Assembly: GCA_022447925.1 (NCBI GenBank)
Contig: JAKUTS010000001.1
Location: 1-64,000 of the forward strand
Reading direction: 5' to 3'
Length of the DNA: 64,000 nt
From: SAR202 cluster bacterium
GTDB taxonomy: Bacteria; Chloroflexota; Dehalococcoidia; Lucifugimonadales; UBA2962
Shown: piece by piece, positions 40,510 through 48,765 of the stretch
How the letters are laid out: each line of letters opens with the position of its first letter
Numbering within the stretch: the stretch's first letter is position 1
Made by a program: the position numbers and the translations under genes
The notes under the pieces: model-generated
What the model saw: only the letters and a program-made list of their open reading frames with translations
Told to the model about the DNA's origin: nothing
Databases searched by the model: none

Positions 40510-41022
40510 TTATATTTTACATAAACTATGTATAGGCAGCTCTTTTAGCTTGACCCGTCCATTTAAATCTACAAGCTCTATGATTACTCCCAACTCAACT
40601 ACTATTCCACCTAGCTCTTCAATTAACTTGGAGGCAGCAGCAAGAGTGCCCCCTGTAGCTAACAGGTCGTCAATCAAAACGATTTTATCCGACTTGGATA
40701 CAGAATCAACATGAATTTCCAGCGAATCAGTACCGTATTCTAAGTCATATGTAACACTTTTTGTTTTAAATGGCAGCTTGCCTTTTTTGCGAATAAGCAA
40801 TAATGGTACTTCTAGCTCTTTGGCCAATGGCGCTGCAATTAAGAAGCCTCTTGATTCAACTCCGGCTATACCTTGGATATTTTTAGATTTATACCTGTCT
40901 ACAAATGAATCAATAACTTCTTTGAATCCTGATGGGTTTTGTAAAACAGGGGTAATGTCCCTAAAGTTGATTCCAGGCTCTGGGAAGTCCTTAACCTCTC
41001 TGATTAATTGTTCAAATCTCAT
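40510..41022 (-). CDS. apt: Adenine phosphoribosyltransferase
   Basis: A 170-residue type I phosphoribosyltransferase that salvages adenine to AMP with PRPP. It shows the APRT opening 'VKDFPEPGINFRDITPVL', 'GVESRGFLIAAPLA', 'IRKKGKLPF' and the PRPP loop 'VLIDDLLATGGTL'. Length is standard. It is upstream of the cytidylate-kinase-like gene and divergent from the ABM-domain gene. Confidence 0.94.
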   Translation of the reverse strand: MRFEQLIREVKDFPEPGINFRDITPVLQNPSGFKEVIDSFVDRYKSKNIQGIAGVESRGFLIAAPLAKELEVPLLLIRKKGKLPFKTKSVTYDLEYGTDSLEIHVDSVSKSDKIVLIDDLLATGGTLAAASKLIEELGGIVVELGVIIELVDLNGRVKLKELPIHSLCKI

Positions 41023-41038
41023 AGTTTTATTTAGTCAG

Positions 41039-41068
41039 TTACATTAGCCTCGGGTATGACATTATAAT
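41039..41068 (+). promoter_or_regulatory. Candidate promoter of the ABM-domain gene
   Basis: A perfect TATAAT (41063-41068) lies 28 bases before the ATG, with a weak TTACAT (41039-41044) 18 bp upstream in the apt divergent gap. Confidence 0.4.
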
Positions 41069-41095
41069 GGCTCTACTTTCAGTTAGGAGATTAAA

Positions 41096-41455
41096 ATGAT
41101 AGCTATATTTGTAACTTTTAATATCAAACCCGCAAATCTGGATCAATTTATGCAGGCCAGTTACGGCGATGCGGCAGGTTCTGTTGGCAATGAACCTGGC
41201 TGCTTCAGGTTTGATATTCTGAAGGACAAAGAAGTTGCCACTCGTGTTCACTTTTATGAAGTGTATAAAGATCAAGCGGCCGTGGATGCTCACATAAAAT
41301 ACCCGCATTACTTAAATTGGAGAGCTGAAGTGGAAGAATATTTTGACAACGAACCACAAATAACTTTCATGCAAACAGCCGAATTTCCGATGTACGCATC
41401 ACACGATTTGTGGATGAAGCAGAAACATCATATGGTGAATAAAATTAAAAGCTAA
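41096..41455 (+). CDS. ABM-fold (antibiotic biosynthesis monooxygenase-like) protein
   Basis: A 119-residue dimeric alpha/beta-barrel-type protein. It has the ABM pattern: 'IAIFVTFNIKPANLDQF' at the start, 'GNEPGCFRFDIL', 'VHFYEVYKDQAAVDAH' and an alanine/Glu-rich helix near the end. Members oxidise or rearrange small quinones and aldehydes without cofactors; some process autoinducer or aromatic intermediates. AGGAGATTAAA precedes the ATG. It is convergent with the ThDP enzyme gene. Confidence 0.85.
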   Translation: MIAIFVTFNIKPANLDQFMQASYGDAAGSVGNEPGCFRFDILKDKEVATRVHFYEVYKDQAAVDAHIKYPHYLNWRAEVEEYFDNEPQITFMQTAEFPMYASHDLWMKQKHHMVNKIKS

Positions 41456-41458
41456 AGC

Positions 41459-43102
41459 CTATTCCATTCTTGATCCACCCCAAGCAGCTGAGGTTCCAGC
41501 AGCAGTCGGCTCTACTATTACATCGATAACAGCAGGTTTTCCGGAGCTGAAAGCTCTTTCCAGCGCTGGTCTTATTTCATCAGGATCCTCTACTCTTTCA
41601 CCGTAACATCCAAGAGCTTTGGCCATTTCATGGAAAGGAGTGAACCCAAGTTCACGCCCAGGCTTTCGTTGGTTTGGAGTTCGAGCTGTCCAGCCAGCAT
41701 TATTCGATATGACAGTTACTACTGGCAAATTGAATCTTACTAATGTGTCTAATTCCATAGCATTCATACCCATTGAGCCGTCACCGTGTAATACGAGATT
41801 TTGTTTCTCAGGCTTAGCCAGTATAGATCCAATACCGTATGGTAGCCCTACTCCCATTGTTCCTGTCACGCCAGAATTAAGTCTGTGCCCTGGCACGTAA
41901 GTGTTTATAGACTGTCTTCCGAAATGTAATATTTCATTTCCGTCAACGGTAACAATCGCGTCTCTATCTAAAAACTCATTTATCTCGTTACAAAGCCGTA
42001 ATGGATGTATTGGTACTTGATTCGAGTTAAGCACAGCTTCCATGTTTTTAGCTTTATTAGCCTGATATTCGGAGAGATCCTGAATCCAGTCAGACTCAAG
42101 CCTGCCGTTGAATTCTTGACTTTGTTTGCTAGCAGCATCACATAGTTGAGACAGTGCCATTTTTGCATCAGCAACAATGCCTAGATCACAATCACGGTTA
42201 TGGCCTAGTTCAGATTCCTCGATATCGATTTGAATTAACTTAGCATCGTCGGCAAATCTACGACCGTATTGCATCATCCAGTTCAATCTCGTGCCAATAA
42301 CTAGTACTAGGTCAGCCTCTCTCATAGCTTTACTGCGTGCTGCCGGGAAAGATACTGAATGATCTTCCGGTGCAAGACCCCTAGACATTGGGGCAGTGTA
42401 GAAAGGGATTTTAGTTATATCAATGAAACGTTGCAGCTCTTTTGAAGCATTGGAGAAAAACACGCCTCCACCAGCAAAAATTATAGGCTTTTTGGCTGAA
42501 GTAATTAAATTAATAGCGTCCTCGATTGCTTTCGGGTCTGCACTTGGACGTGATTTGACCGCAGGTCGAGGAGCTTTAACCACCTTGTCTTCGTCTACTT
42601 CTTCGTATAGAACGTCTGCTCCGCAATCAATATATACGGGGCCTGGGCGCCCTGAAGTGGCCTGTCTGAAAGCTGTTGAGATTATTTCTGGGTACCTTTC
42701 TGCAAGCGTGGGCTGATGAACGTATTTGCACAGTGGCTCAAATATCCCTACCTGATCAACCTCTTGGAAAGCCTCTCGGCCAATTTCATGTACTGGTCCT
42801 GCTCCACCCAAAATAATCATAGGAGCACAGTCTATAGAGGCTGTATATACTCCAGTTAGAAGGTTAAGTGTTCCTGGTCCAGATGCCGCGGTACATACAC
42901 CAGGTTTTCCAGTTAGCCTAGCGTAGGCGTGAGCAGCAAAAGCTGCAGCTTGTTCATGGCGAAAATCAACGGTTTTAATACCTAAATCTTGACACGCCAT
43001 TACAATGTCAAAATTTGGCCCTCCCATTAGATAAAAAAGAACTTCGACGCCCTCTTCCTTCAATGTCTTTGCTATTAAATAACTACCAGTTACATTACCC
43101 AT
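41459..43102 (-). CDS. Thiamine-diphosphate enzyme, acetolactate-synthase/oxalyl-CoA decarboxylase-like
   Basis: A 547-residue ThDP enzyme with the three usual domains. The catalytic glutamate is E50 in 'FRHEQAAAFAAHAY'; 'SGPGTLNLLTG' follows, and the cofactor motif is 'HGDGSMGMNAMELDTL' running to 'ISNNAGW'. Such enzymes decarboxylate 2-oxoacids or cleave/condense 2-hydroxyacyl-CoA thioesters. The sequence fits 2-hydroxyacyl-CoA lyase/oxalyl-CoA decarboxylase and large ALS-like catabolic proteins about equally well. TGGAGC six bases before ATG 43102 sets the start; TTG 43114 is less likely. It is divergent from a kelch lipoprotein. Confidence 0.84.
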   Translation of the reverse strand: MGNVTGSYLIAKTLKEEGVEVLFYLMGGPNFDIVMACQDLGIKTVDFRHEQAAAFAAHAYARLTGKPGVCTAASGPGTLNLLTGVYTASIDCAPMIILGGAGPVHEIGREAFQEVDQVGIFEPLCKYVHQPTLAERYPEIISTAFRQATSGRPGPVYIDCGADVLYEEVDEDKVVKAPRPAVKSRPSADPKAIEDAINLITSAKKPIIFAGGGVFFSNASKELQRFIDITKIPFYTAPMSRGLAPEDHSVSFPAARSKAMREADLVLVIGTRLNWMMQYGRRFADDAKLIQIDIEESELGHNRDCDLGIVADAKMALSQLCDAASKQSQEFNGRLESDWIQDLSEYQANKAKNMEAVLNSNQVPIHPLRLCNEINEFLDRDAIVTVDGNEILHFGRQSINTYVPGHRLNSGVTGTMGVGLPYGIGSILAKPEKQNLVLHGDGSMGMNAMELDTLVRFNLPVVTVISNNAGWTARTPNQRKPGRELGFTPFHEMAKALGCYGERVEDPDEIRPALERAFSSGKPAVIDVIVEPTAAGTSAAWGGSRME

Positions 43103-43284
43103 TAGATGCTCCAAGTTTCAACAATTTGTCAAGACTATCATAATCTTAGCTAATACCTAAGGTTTTCCTAAAATTATTATTAAAATGAATAAGTTGTTAG
43201 AATGTGCGGAAAATCGATAAATTGAAAAAGGGATTGCGGGGTTTTTGCTGGGTCTGTGAAGTTAATTTGATTGGAGAAATTAAA

Positions 43285-44493
43285 ATGATCGCTAGGAATC
43301 AAATACCTGTAGTAGTAATGAGTAGTTTAGCTTTATTAATTGTTTTTCTACTTGGATGTTCGAGTGACAGTCAGGCAGAAAAATCAACTGAAACCACATC
43401 ATCGCAAGATGAGCAATCAGGCATAGGATCAGAAGAAGATCAAGCGAAGCCACTAGGGCCAGGCAAGTTTAGCGAAACTGGCAAATTGGCTTATGCTCGC
43501 GGCTGGCATGTAACTGTAAAATTAAATGATGGCAGAGTGCTTAGCATGGCGGGTAAGAGCAGAGGCGGCTCCTCTGCTTGGGAGCCTTCGGGTATAGCTG
43601 ATTCTGAGTTTTATGATCCAGATACCGAGAAATGGTCCGAAGCTCCTTTAATGCGCGATATTAGAGAAGTGCCCAGTGGAAACTTGTTGAACGATGGCAG
43701 GGTGATCATTATTGGGGGAGCTGCGGTTAGGCAAAAACCGCAAACTACCGTTGAGATTTTTGACCCTAATTCTAATAGCTGGACGGTCGCAGCTGAGATG
43801 GCAACACCAAGATGGCGGCATAGGTCAGTCGTTTTAAATGATGGCAGGGTTTTAGTGGTTGCTGGCGAAAGAGAAGACACAATACTTGTGCCTGAGGCGG
43901 AGATTTATGACCCTGAGACAGATACCTGGTCTGATGCTGGATCATTGCAAGTTAAGCGAGCGATGCACACGTTGACATTATTAAATGACGGTCGGGCATT
44001 AGTAGTTGGAGGAGGAGGGCAGGATACAAAAACAAAAGTAGTAGAAATCTATGATCCAGAGCAAAATACATGGACTCTAGGTGCAGAAACCAACTTGTCT
44101 CATTCAGCCCACACAGCCACCCTGCTAAATGATGGAAGAGTATTAGTAACAGGAGGAAAGGGAAAAGTTACGAAAGGTGAAGTATATGACCCTGAAGCAG
44201 ACACCTGGACCGATATTGGAGAAATGACCGAGTGGCGTGCTGAGCATGCAGCTGTTTTACTTGCTGATGGCAGAGTTTTGGTTACTGGAGGAATAGGTAA
44301 AGTCGATTCGACCGATATATTTGACCCCATAACCAATACTTTTAGCCCGGGTCCAAAAAGCTTGATAGCAAGATATGCGCATAGTATGACTTTATTAGAT
44401 GATGGCAGAATATTGATAGTCGGCGGTAATTCAACAGATGTAGACAGTGGTGATAGAGCAATAACGACAGAAGTTGAAATTTGGACACCTTGA
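43285..44493 (+). CDS. Kelch-repeat lipoprotein (third copy)
   Basis: A 402-residue exported protein. The signal 'LALLIVFLLGCSSDS' has a textbook lipobox (L-L-G-C) and is followed by a Ser/Thr/Glu-rich spacer and about six kelch repeats ('LLNDGRVLVTGGKGK', 'YDPEADTWTDIGEM', 'LLADGRVLVTGGIG'). ATG 43285 has TTGGAGAA upstream and gives a normal signal; a frame to 43204 adds an implausible cytoplasmic stretch. It is paralogous to the kelch genes at 30.5 and 37.7 kb. The molybdenum hydroxylase operon begins 257 bases downstream. Confidence 0.87.
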   Translation: MIARNQIPVVVMSSLALLIVFLLGCSSDSQAEKSTETTSSQDEQSGIGSEEDQAKPLGPGKFSETGKLAYARGWHVTVKLNDGRVLSMAGKSRGGSSAWEPSGIADSEFYDPDTEKWSEAPLMRDIREVPSGNLLNDGRVIIIGGAAVRQKPQTTVEIFDPNSNSWTVAAEMATPRWRHRSVVLNDGRVLVVAGEREDTILVPEAEIYDPETDTWSDAGSLQVKRAMHTLTLLNDGRALVVGGGGQDTKTKVVEIYDPEQNTWTLGAETNLSHSAHTATLLNDGRVLVTGGKGKVTKGEVYDPEADTWTDIGEMTEWRAEHAAVLLADGRVLVTGGIGKVDSTDIFDPITNTFSPGPKSLIARYAHSMTLLDDGRILIVGGNSTDVDSGDRAITTEVEIWTP

Positions 44494-44602
44494 AAAGGTA
44501 AAACCTAATAAAAAATGATCGGATCATTTTAAAAAAACCATCATTAATTAGCTGGTTTTACAGTAATATGATTTTTATATGAGCTTGTATTAAAGCCGAT
44601 CG

Positions 44603-44631
44603 TTGTTGACCCGGTGTAGGTCTGTTATACT
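44603..44631 (+). promoter_or_regulatory. Candidate promoter of the molybdenum hydroxylase operon
   Basis: TATACT (44626-44631, 5 of 6) with TTGTTG (44603-44608) 17 bp upstream; an overlapping TTGACC (44606-44611) is closer to consensus but only 14 bp away. This leaves a leader of about 115 bases before the TTG start at 44751, in which I see no clear riboswitch. Confidence 0.4.
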
Positions 44632-44750
44632 GTGGCCCGTTTGGGGACTGTGTAAAAGGCTCATTAACTTACATTGATAGTATGTCAATTTACATATAAT
44701 ATTCTTCTACTCAGTTAAAGAACTAGATAATGAAATGAGGAGGCTGGCAA

Positions 44751-45623
44751 TTGAACTCAATTGACTATATTAGACCCACTACCGTTGATGAGGCAGTAAG
44801 CCTATTAACAAAATACAAAGAGAAAGCCAGAGTGTTGGCTGGCGGCACAGACTTGATCGTTCAGATGAGAGGTGGCCGATACCAACTAGACGCCGTAATT
44901 GATGGCAAACACATAGAAGAGCTTAATCAGTTAACCTACAGCAAGCAAGATGGATTGGTTATAGGAGCTGCTGTTCCGTGCCACAAGATTTACGGGGATG
45001 AAAAGATAGCTAGCGCATACCCAGGCATAATGGATTCAGCAACCCTTATAGGTGGCATACAGATTCAAGGTAGAGCATCGCTAGGTGGAAACCTAATGAA
45101 CGCTGCCCCCAGCGCTGACGCCATTCCCGCGTTAATTGCTCATAATGCAGTTGCAAATATAGTTAGTGCAAAAGGCACTCGAAGTGTGCCTGTAGAAGAT
45201 ATATGTAGCGGCCCTGGACGAACGACTTTAGCTACCGGCGAGATTCTAGTATCCATATCTGTCCCTGCTCCTTCGAAGGGTTTTGGGGCAAGATACATAC
45301 GTTTTATACCAAGAAATGAAATGGATATTGCTGTTGCAGGCGCAGGAGTATCAGTTCAATTGAAAAACGGAAAAGTTGAAGCTGCTCGAGTCGCCTTGTC
45401 CTCTGTGGCTCCTACTCCTCTATTCGTTGAAAATGCAGGTAATGCGTTGGTTGGTAAAGAGCCAAGTGATGAGAATATACAGACTGCTGCTAACCTTGCT
45501 AAAGAAGCAGCAACACCAATTACCGATATGAGAGGAACTGTTGAATTTAGAAAACACCTCTGCGAGGTTCTAACTCGTAGAGCATTACATACCGCTGTTG
45601 AGCGTGCACGGGAGGAAAATTAA
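44751..45623 (+). CDS. Molybdenum hydroxylase FAD-binding (medium) subunit
   Basis: A 290-residue subunit of the CoxM/XdhB kind that carries electrons from the Fe-S subunit to FAD. The FAD-binding opening is 'ARVLAGGTDLIVQMRGG', and the second FAD loop is 'GGIQIQGRASLGGNLMNAAPSADA'. TTG 44751 is preceded by GAGGAGG with a 7-base gap. This is the first gene of the operon and the only M subunit in it, although two large subunits follow. The natural substrate is not set by this subunit. Confidence 0.92.
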   Translation: MNSIDYIRPTTVDEAVSLLTKYKEKARVLAGGTDLIVQMRGGRYQLDAVIDGKHIEELNQLTYSKQDGLVIGAAVPCHKIYGDEKIASAYPGIMDSATLIGGIQIQGRASLGGNLMNAAPSADAIPALIAHNAVANIVSAKGTRSVPVEDICSGPGRTTLATGEILVSISVPAPSKGFGARYIRFIPRNEMDIAVAGAGVSVQLKNGKVEAARVALSSVAPTPLFVENAGNALVGKEPSDENIQTAANLAKEAATPITDMRGTVEFRKHLCEVLTRRALHTAVERAREEN

Positions 45624-45624
45624 A

Positions 45625-46104
45625 ATGCCAGCGACTAAAGTTCATGTAACAACAACTATAAATGGAGAGCCAGTTGAGTTTTTGGCAGAGCCAAGACAAA
45701 GCCTCCTCGAAGTACTAAGGGACGTAGTGCAGTTAACTGGATCCAAAGAAGGATGCAATGACGGGAACTGTGGGGCATGTACAGTTAATATGGATGGCAG
45801 AATTGTAGATAGCTGTCTTGTGTTAGGTGTGGAAGCAGAAGGAGCAGACATTCAGACTGTTGAAGGAATAGCAAGCGCAGATGGATTACATCCAATTCAG
45901 CAGGCGTTCTTAGAGAATGCAGCTTTACAATGTGGAATTTGCACCCCTGGGTTCCTGGTTTCTTCTAAGGCTCTCTTAGAAAAAGAACCTAACCCTTCTG
46001 AGGAACGAATAAGAATGTGGCTGGCAGGCAACCTCTGTAGATGTACGGGTTATGACAAAATCGTTAAAGCCGTTATCGCAGCCGCAAAGGAAATGGCGAG
46101 TTAA
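45625..46104 (+). CDS. Molybdenum hydroxylase 2Fe-2S (small) subunit
   Basis: A 159-residue CoxS/XdhC-type subunit with two [2Fe-2S] sites. The plant-ferredoxin-type site is C44, C49, C52 ('GCNDGNCGACTV') and C64; the helical site is 'QCGICTPGF' plus 'NLCRCTGY'. ATG 45625 has GGGAGGA eight bases upstream; an earlier start at 45598 would overlap the M-subunit gene by 26 bases. It bridges electrons from the molybdenum centre to FAD. It is followed after 26 bases by the first large subunit. Confidence 0.95.
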   Translation: MPATKVHVTTTINGEPVEFLAEPRQSLLEVLRDVVQLTGSKEGCNDGNCGACTVNMDGRIVDSCLVLGVEAEGADIQTVEGIASADGLHPIQQAFLENAALQCGICTPGFLVSSKALLEKEPNPSEERIRMWLAGNLCRCTGYDKIVKAVIAAAKEMAS

Positions 46105-46130
46105 CTTAATAAAATTATTTTGAGGATGAA

Positions 46131-48422
46131 ATGACTACAACATACGAACCAAATAAAGTTTTATCTAACAAAGAGTTCAAGGTGGTGGGAACTAGACCAG
46201 TTAGGCCAGATGGCGCTGACAAAGTTACTGGCAGAGCTCAATATGGAGCAGATTTGCAGTTAACTGGACTGCTTTACGGAAAAACTCTACGGAGCCCACA
46301 CGCTCACGCTAATATAAAATCTATTGATTTTAAGAAAGCCTTGGCGCTCGAAGGAGTTAAAGCTGTAGTTAGTGCAAAGGATTTCCCAAAAACTAAAGAT
46401 ACAGCCAATTACGGACTTGGTGATTCGCCTATGAATTATTTCAGGGGCAATATACTCTCGGATAAAAAGGTTTTATACAAAGGTCAAGCAATCGCAGCTG
46501 TGGCAGCTACAAGCGTGCATGTTGCTGAGGCTGCATTAAGCCTTATTGATGTTAAGTATGAAGTTCTTGATGCTGTTTTAACAGCTCCAGAGGGCATGGC
46601 GAAAGATGCTCCAATCTTACATGATGATCTGTTCACTAAGGAATTTGAGAAGCAGACGAAGGTAAATTCGAATGTGGCAGAGCATTTTCAACACAAGATG
46701 GGAGATTTGGACAAAGGTTTCGCAGCTGCTGATGTAATTGTAGAGAGAACTTTTGATACAGCCACTGTTCATCAAGGTTATATCGAGCCCCATAATGTTA
46801 CAGCCCTGTGGAATGACGATGACCGTATACATGTATGGACTAGTACGCAGGGTGCGTTTACGGTGCGGGCAGCAGTTTCAGAAGCTTTGGCAGTTCCTGT
46901 TTCAAAGATAAAGGTGACTCCAATGGAGATTGGCGGCGGATTTGGAGGCAAAATAAATGTTTATGAAGATCCTGCAGCTGCGTTGCTTTCTAAAAAAGCA
47001 GGGCATAAGCCAGTAAAGATGGTCATGAGTCGAGCCGAGGTTTTTGAAGGTACAGGACCAACTCCAGGTTCACATATTTCTGTAAAAATTGGCGCAACAA
47101 ATGATGGTAAAATCGTTGCAGCCCAGGCTGATCTGGCTATGGAAGCAGGAGCTTATCCAGGATCTCCTGTAGGGGCTGGTGCAATGTGTGTATTCACAGC
47201 TTACGATATAGATAACGTGACTATCGATGGTTACGACGTCGTAGTAAATAAACCAAAAACGGCAGCTTATAGAGCTCCAGGTGCGCCAAATGCTGCATTT
47301 GCAGCGGAACAGGTAATAGATGAAATCGCAGAAAAACTTAACATTGATCCCTTGGAATTGAGACTTCAGAATGCGGCCAAAGAGGGCACTCGACGTGCAG
47401 ATGGCCCAATTCATCCAAGGATAGGGTGTGTAGAAGTATTAGAAGCAATGAAAGAACACCATCATTATCAATCTCCCCTTACTCCGTCCAAAAACGGCGG
47501 TAAGGTAGGAAGAGGTGTTGCTATAGGTTTCTGGTTTAATATAGGAATGCAATCTGCATGTAATATTTCCGTTAATAATGATGGCACGGTTAACCTTGTA
47601 GAAGGTTCAACTGACATAGGTGGCTCTAGAGCCTCTATCGCAATGCATGCTGCAGAAGTATTAGGAATTTCTTACGAAGATGTAAAGCCACAGGTCGCAG
47701 ATACTGATTCCGTTGGATATACAGCTATCACAGGTGGCAGTAGAACAACATTTGCTACTGGGTGGGCGGCATATGAAGCAGCCAATGATGTTAAAGCTCA
47801 ACTAATTGATCGAGCTGCAACTATATGGGGAGTAGACCCTGATTCTGTAGAGATGGAAGAAGGTGTTTTGCGCTCCAAAACCGATACGGAACTGAATATG
47901 AGCTTCAAGGATTTATCTGCTCAACTTAATGATACGGGTGGACCAATAGTTGGACGCGGAGCTGTTGACCCATCAGGACCTGGCGGTTCATTTTGTGGTC
48001 AGATAGTTGATGTGGAGGTTGATCCTGAGACAGGAAAGACAGATGTTTTGAGATTTACCGTTGTTCAGGACGCCGGCAAAGCTATCCACCCAAGTTATGT
48101 CGAAGGTCAAATGCAAGGTGGCAGCGTCCAGGGAATTGGATGGGCATTAAATGAGGAATACTATTACTCAGATGATGGAAGAATGAATAATCCTACATTC
48201 TTAGACTATCGAATGCCAACTAGTTTAGACCTCCCAATGATTGATACAGTCATAGTGGAAGTTGCAAATCCTGGACATCCATATGGTGTGCGAGGAGTTG
48301 GCGAAGCCAATATAGTTTCCCCGCAAGCAGCTGTAGCTAACGCTATAAAATCAGCTGTCGGAACCAGAATGGAAAAGATGCCTATGAACCCAGCTGCAAT
48401 CATGGAACAGCTTTGGTCTTAA
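46131..48422 (+). CDS. Molybdenum hydroxylase large (Mo-binding) subunit, copy 1
   Basis: A 763-residue molybdopterin-cytosine-dinucleotide-type subunit. It contains 'GRAQYGADLQLTGLLYG' at the start, the cofactor loop 'EIGGGFGGK', and the active-site segment 'AAYRAPGAPNAAFAAEQ'. The AYRAPG motif places it with xanthine/aldehyde/hydroxybenzoyl-CoA-type oxidases and not with CO dehydrogenase, whose form I has AYxCSFR. The late glutamate motif is 'GVRGVGEANI'. It hydroxylates an unknown carbon. A second, closely related large subunit is encoded 343 bases further on, sharing a 106-bp identical DNA tract; the M and S subunits are present once. Confidence 0.92.
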   Translation: MTTTYEPNKVLSNKEFKVVGTRPVRPDGADKVTGRAQYGADLQLTGLLYGKTLRSPHAHANIKSIDFKKALALEGVKAVVSAKDFPKTKDTANYGLGDSPMNYFRGNILSDKKVLYKGQAIAAVAATSVHVAEAALSLIDVKYEVLDAVLTAPEGMAKDAPILHDDLFTKEFEKQTKVNSNVAEHFQHKMGDLDKGFAAADVIVERTFDTATVHQGYIEPHNVTALWNDDDRIHVWTSTQGAFTVRAAVSEALAVPVSKIKVTPMEIGGGFGGKINVYEDPAAALLSKKAGHKPVKMVMSRAEVFEGTGPTPGSHISVKIGATNDGKIVAAQADLAMEAGAYPGSPVGAGAMCVFTAYDIDNVTIDGYDVVVNKPKTAAYRAPGAPNAAFAAEQVIDEIAEKLNIDPLELRLQNAAKEGTRRADGPIHPRIGCVEVLEAMKEHHHYQSPLTPSKNGGKVGRGVAIGFWFNIGMQSACNISVNNDGTVNLVEGSTDIGGSRASIAMHAAEVLGISYEDVKPQVADTDSVGYTAITGGSRTTFATGWAAYEAANDVKAQLIDRAATIWGVDPDSVEMEEGVLRSKTDTELNMSFKDLSAQLNDTGGPIVGRGAVDPSGPGGSFCGQIVDVEVDPETGKTDVLRFTVVQDAGKAIHPSYVEGQMQGGSVQGIGWALNEEYYYSDDGRMNNPTFLDYRMPTSLDLPMIDTVIVEVANPGHPYGVRGVGEANIVSPQAAVANAIKSAVGTRMEKMPMNPAAIMEQLWS
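47812..47917 (+). repeat. 106-bp tract identical to 50435-50540 (large-subunit copy 1)
   Basis: Every base agrees with the copy in the second large-subunit gene over 106 bp, including all third codon positions, and the match ends abruptly at one base on either side (C/A before, T/C after). The flanks show ordinary synonymous divergence, so recent gene conversion is the simplest explanation. Confidence 0.9.
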
Positions 48423-48447
48423 TAATATAAACTGAAGGTGTACCTAA

Positions 48448-48711
48448 ATGGCCAAAGTGTTTATACCGTCTTTAATGCAAGAATTGACTGATGGACAGAC
48501 ACAATTGGACATTCAAGGCTCAACTGTTAGGGAGATAATAAAGGAGCTAGATCAAAGCTATCCAGGCGTCAAAGACAGACTGATGGATGGTTTTAAGCTT
48601 AAAGGCAATATCAACGTTGCAGTTGACGGGGAAGTTAGCCCGATTGGGGTATTGGCTAAAGTCCAAGAAAATAGCGAGGTGCATTTTCTGCCTGCTTTAG
48701 GCGGAGGTTGA
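48448..48711 (+). CDS. MoaD/ThiS-family sulfur-carrier-like protein
   Basis: An 87-residue ubiquitin-fold protein: 'AKVFIPSLMQELTDGQ' at the start, 'TVREIIKELDQSYPG' as the central helix and the C-terminal 'VHFLPALGGG'. MoaD and related carriers end in Gly-Gly that is thiocarboxylated; here the tail is Gly-Gly-Gly. It may deliver sulfur to molybdopterin or to the sulfurated Mo centre, which is consistent with its place between two Mo-subunit genes; a role in cysteine or another sulfur pathway is equally allowed. Confidence 0.85.
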   Translation: MAKVFIPSLMQELTDGQTQLDIQGSTVREIIKELDQSYPGVKDRLMDGFKLKGNINVAVDGEVSPIGVLAKVQENSEVHFLPALGGG

Positions 48712-48765
48712 ATGCCTACACAAAGCCGAAAAATAATTGCTTTGAAATATTAAGGAGATTACAAA

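Noticed and set aside
44494-44750. Hairpin AAAATGATC-g-GATCATTTT as a terminator of the kelch gene
   Set aside because: Almost no loop space and A-run rather than T-run on the coding strand; left unassigned.
46131-48422. Aerobic CO dehydrogenase
   Set aside because: The active-site sequence is AYRAPG, not the AYxCSFR of form I, so only a general molybdenum hydroxylase is claimed.
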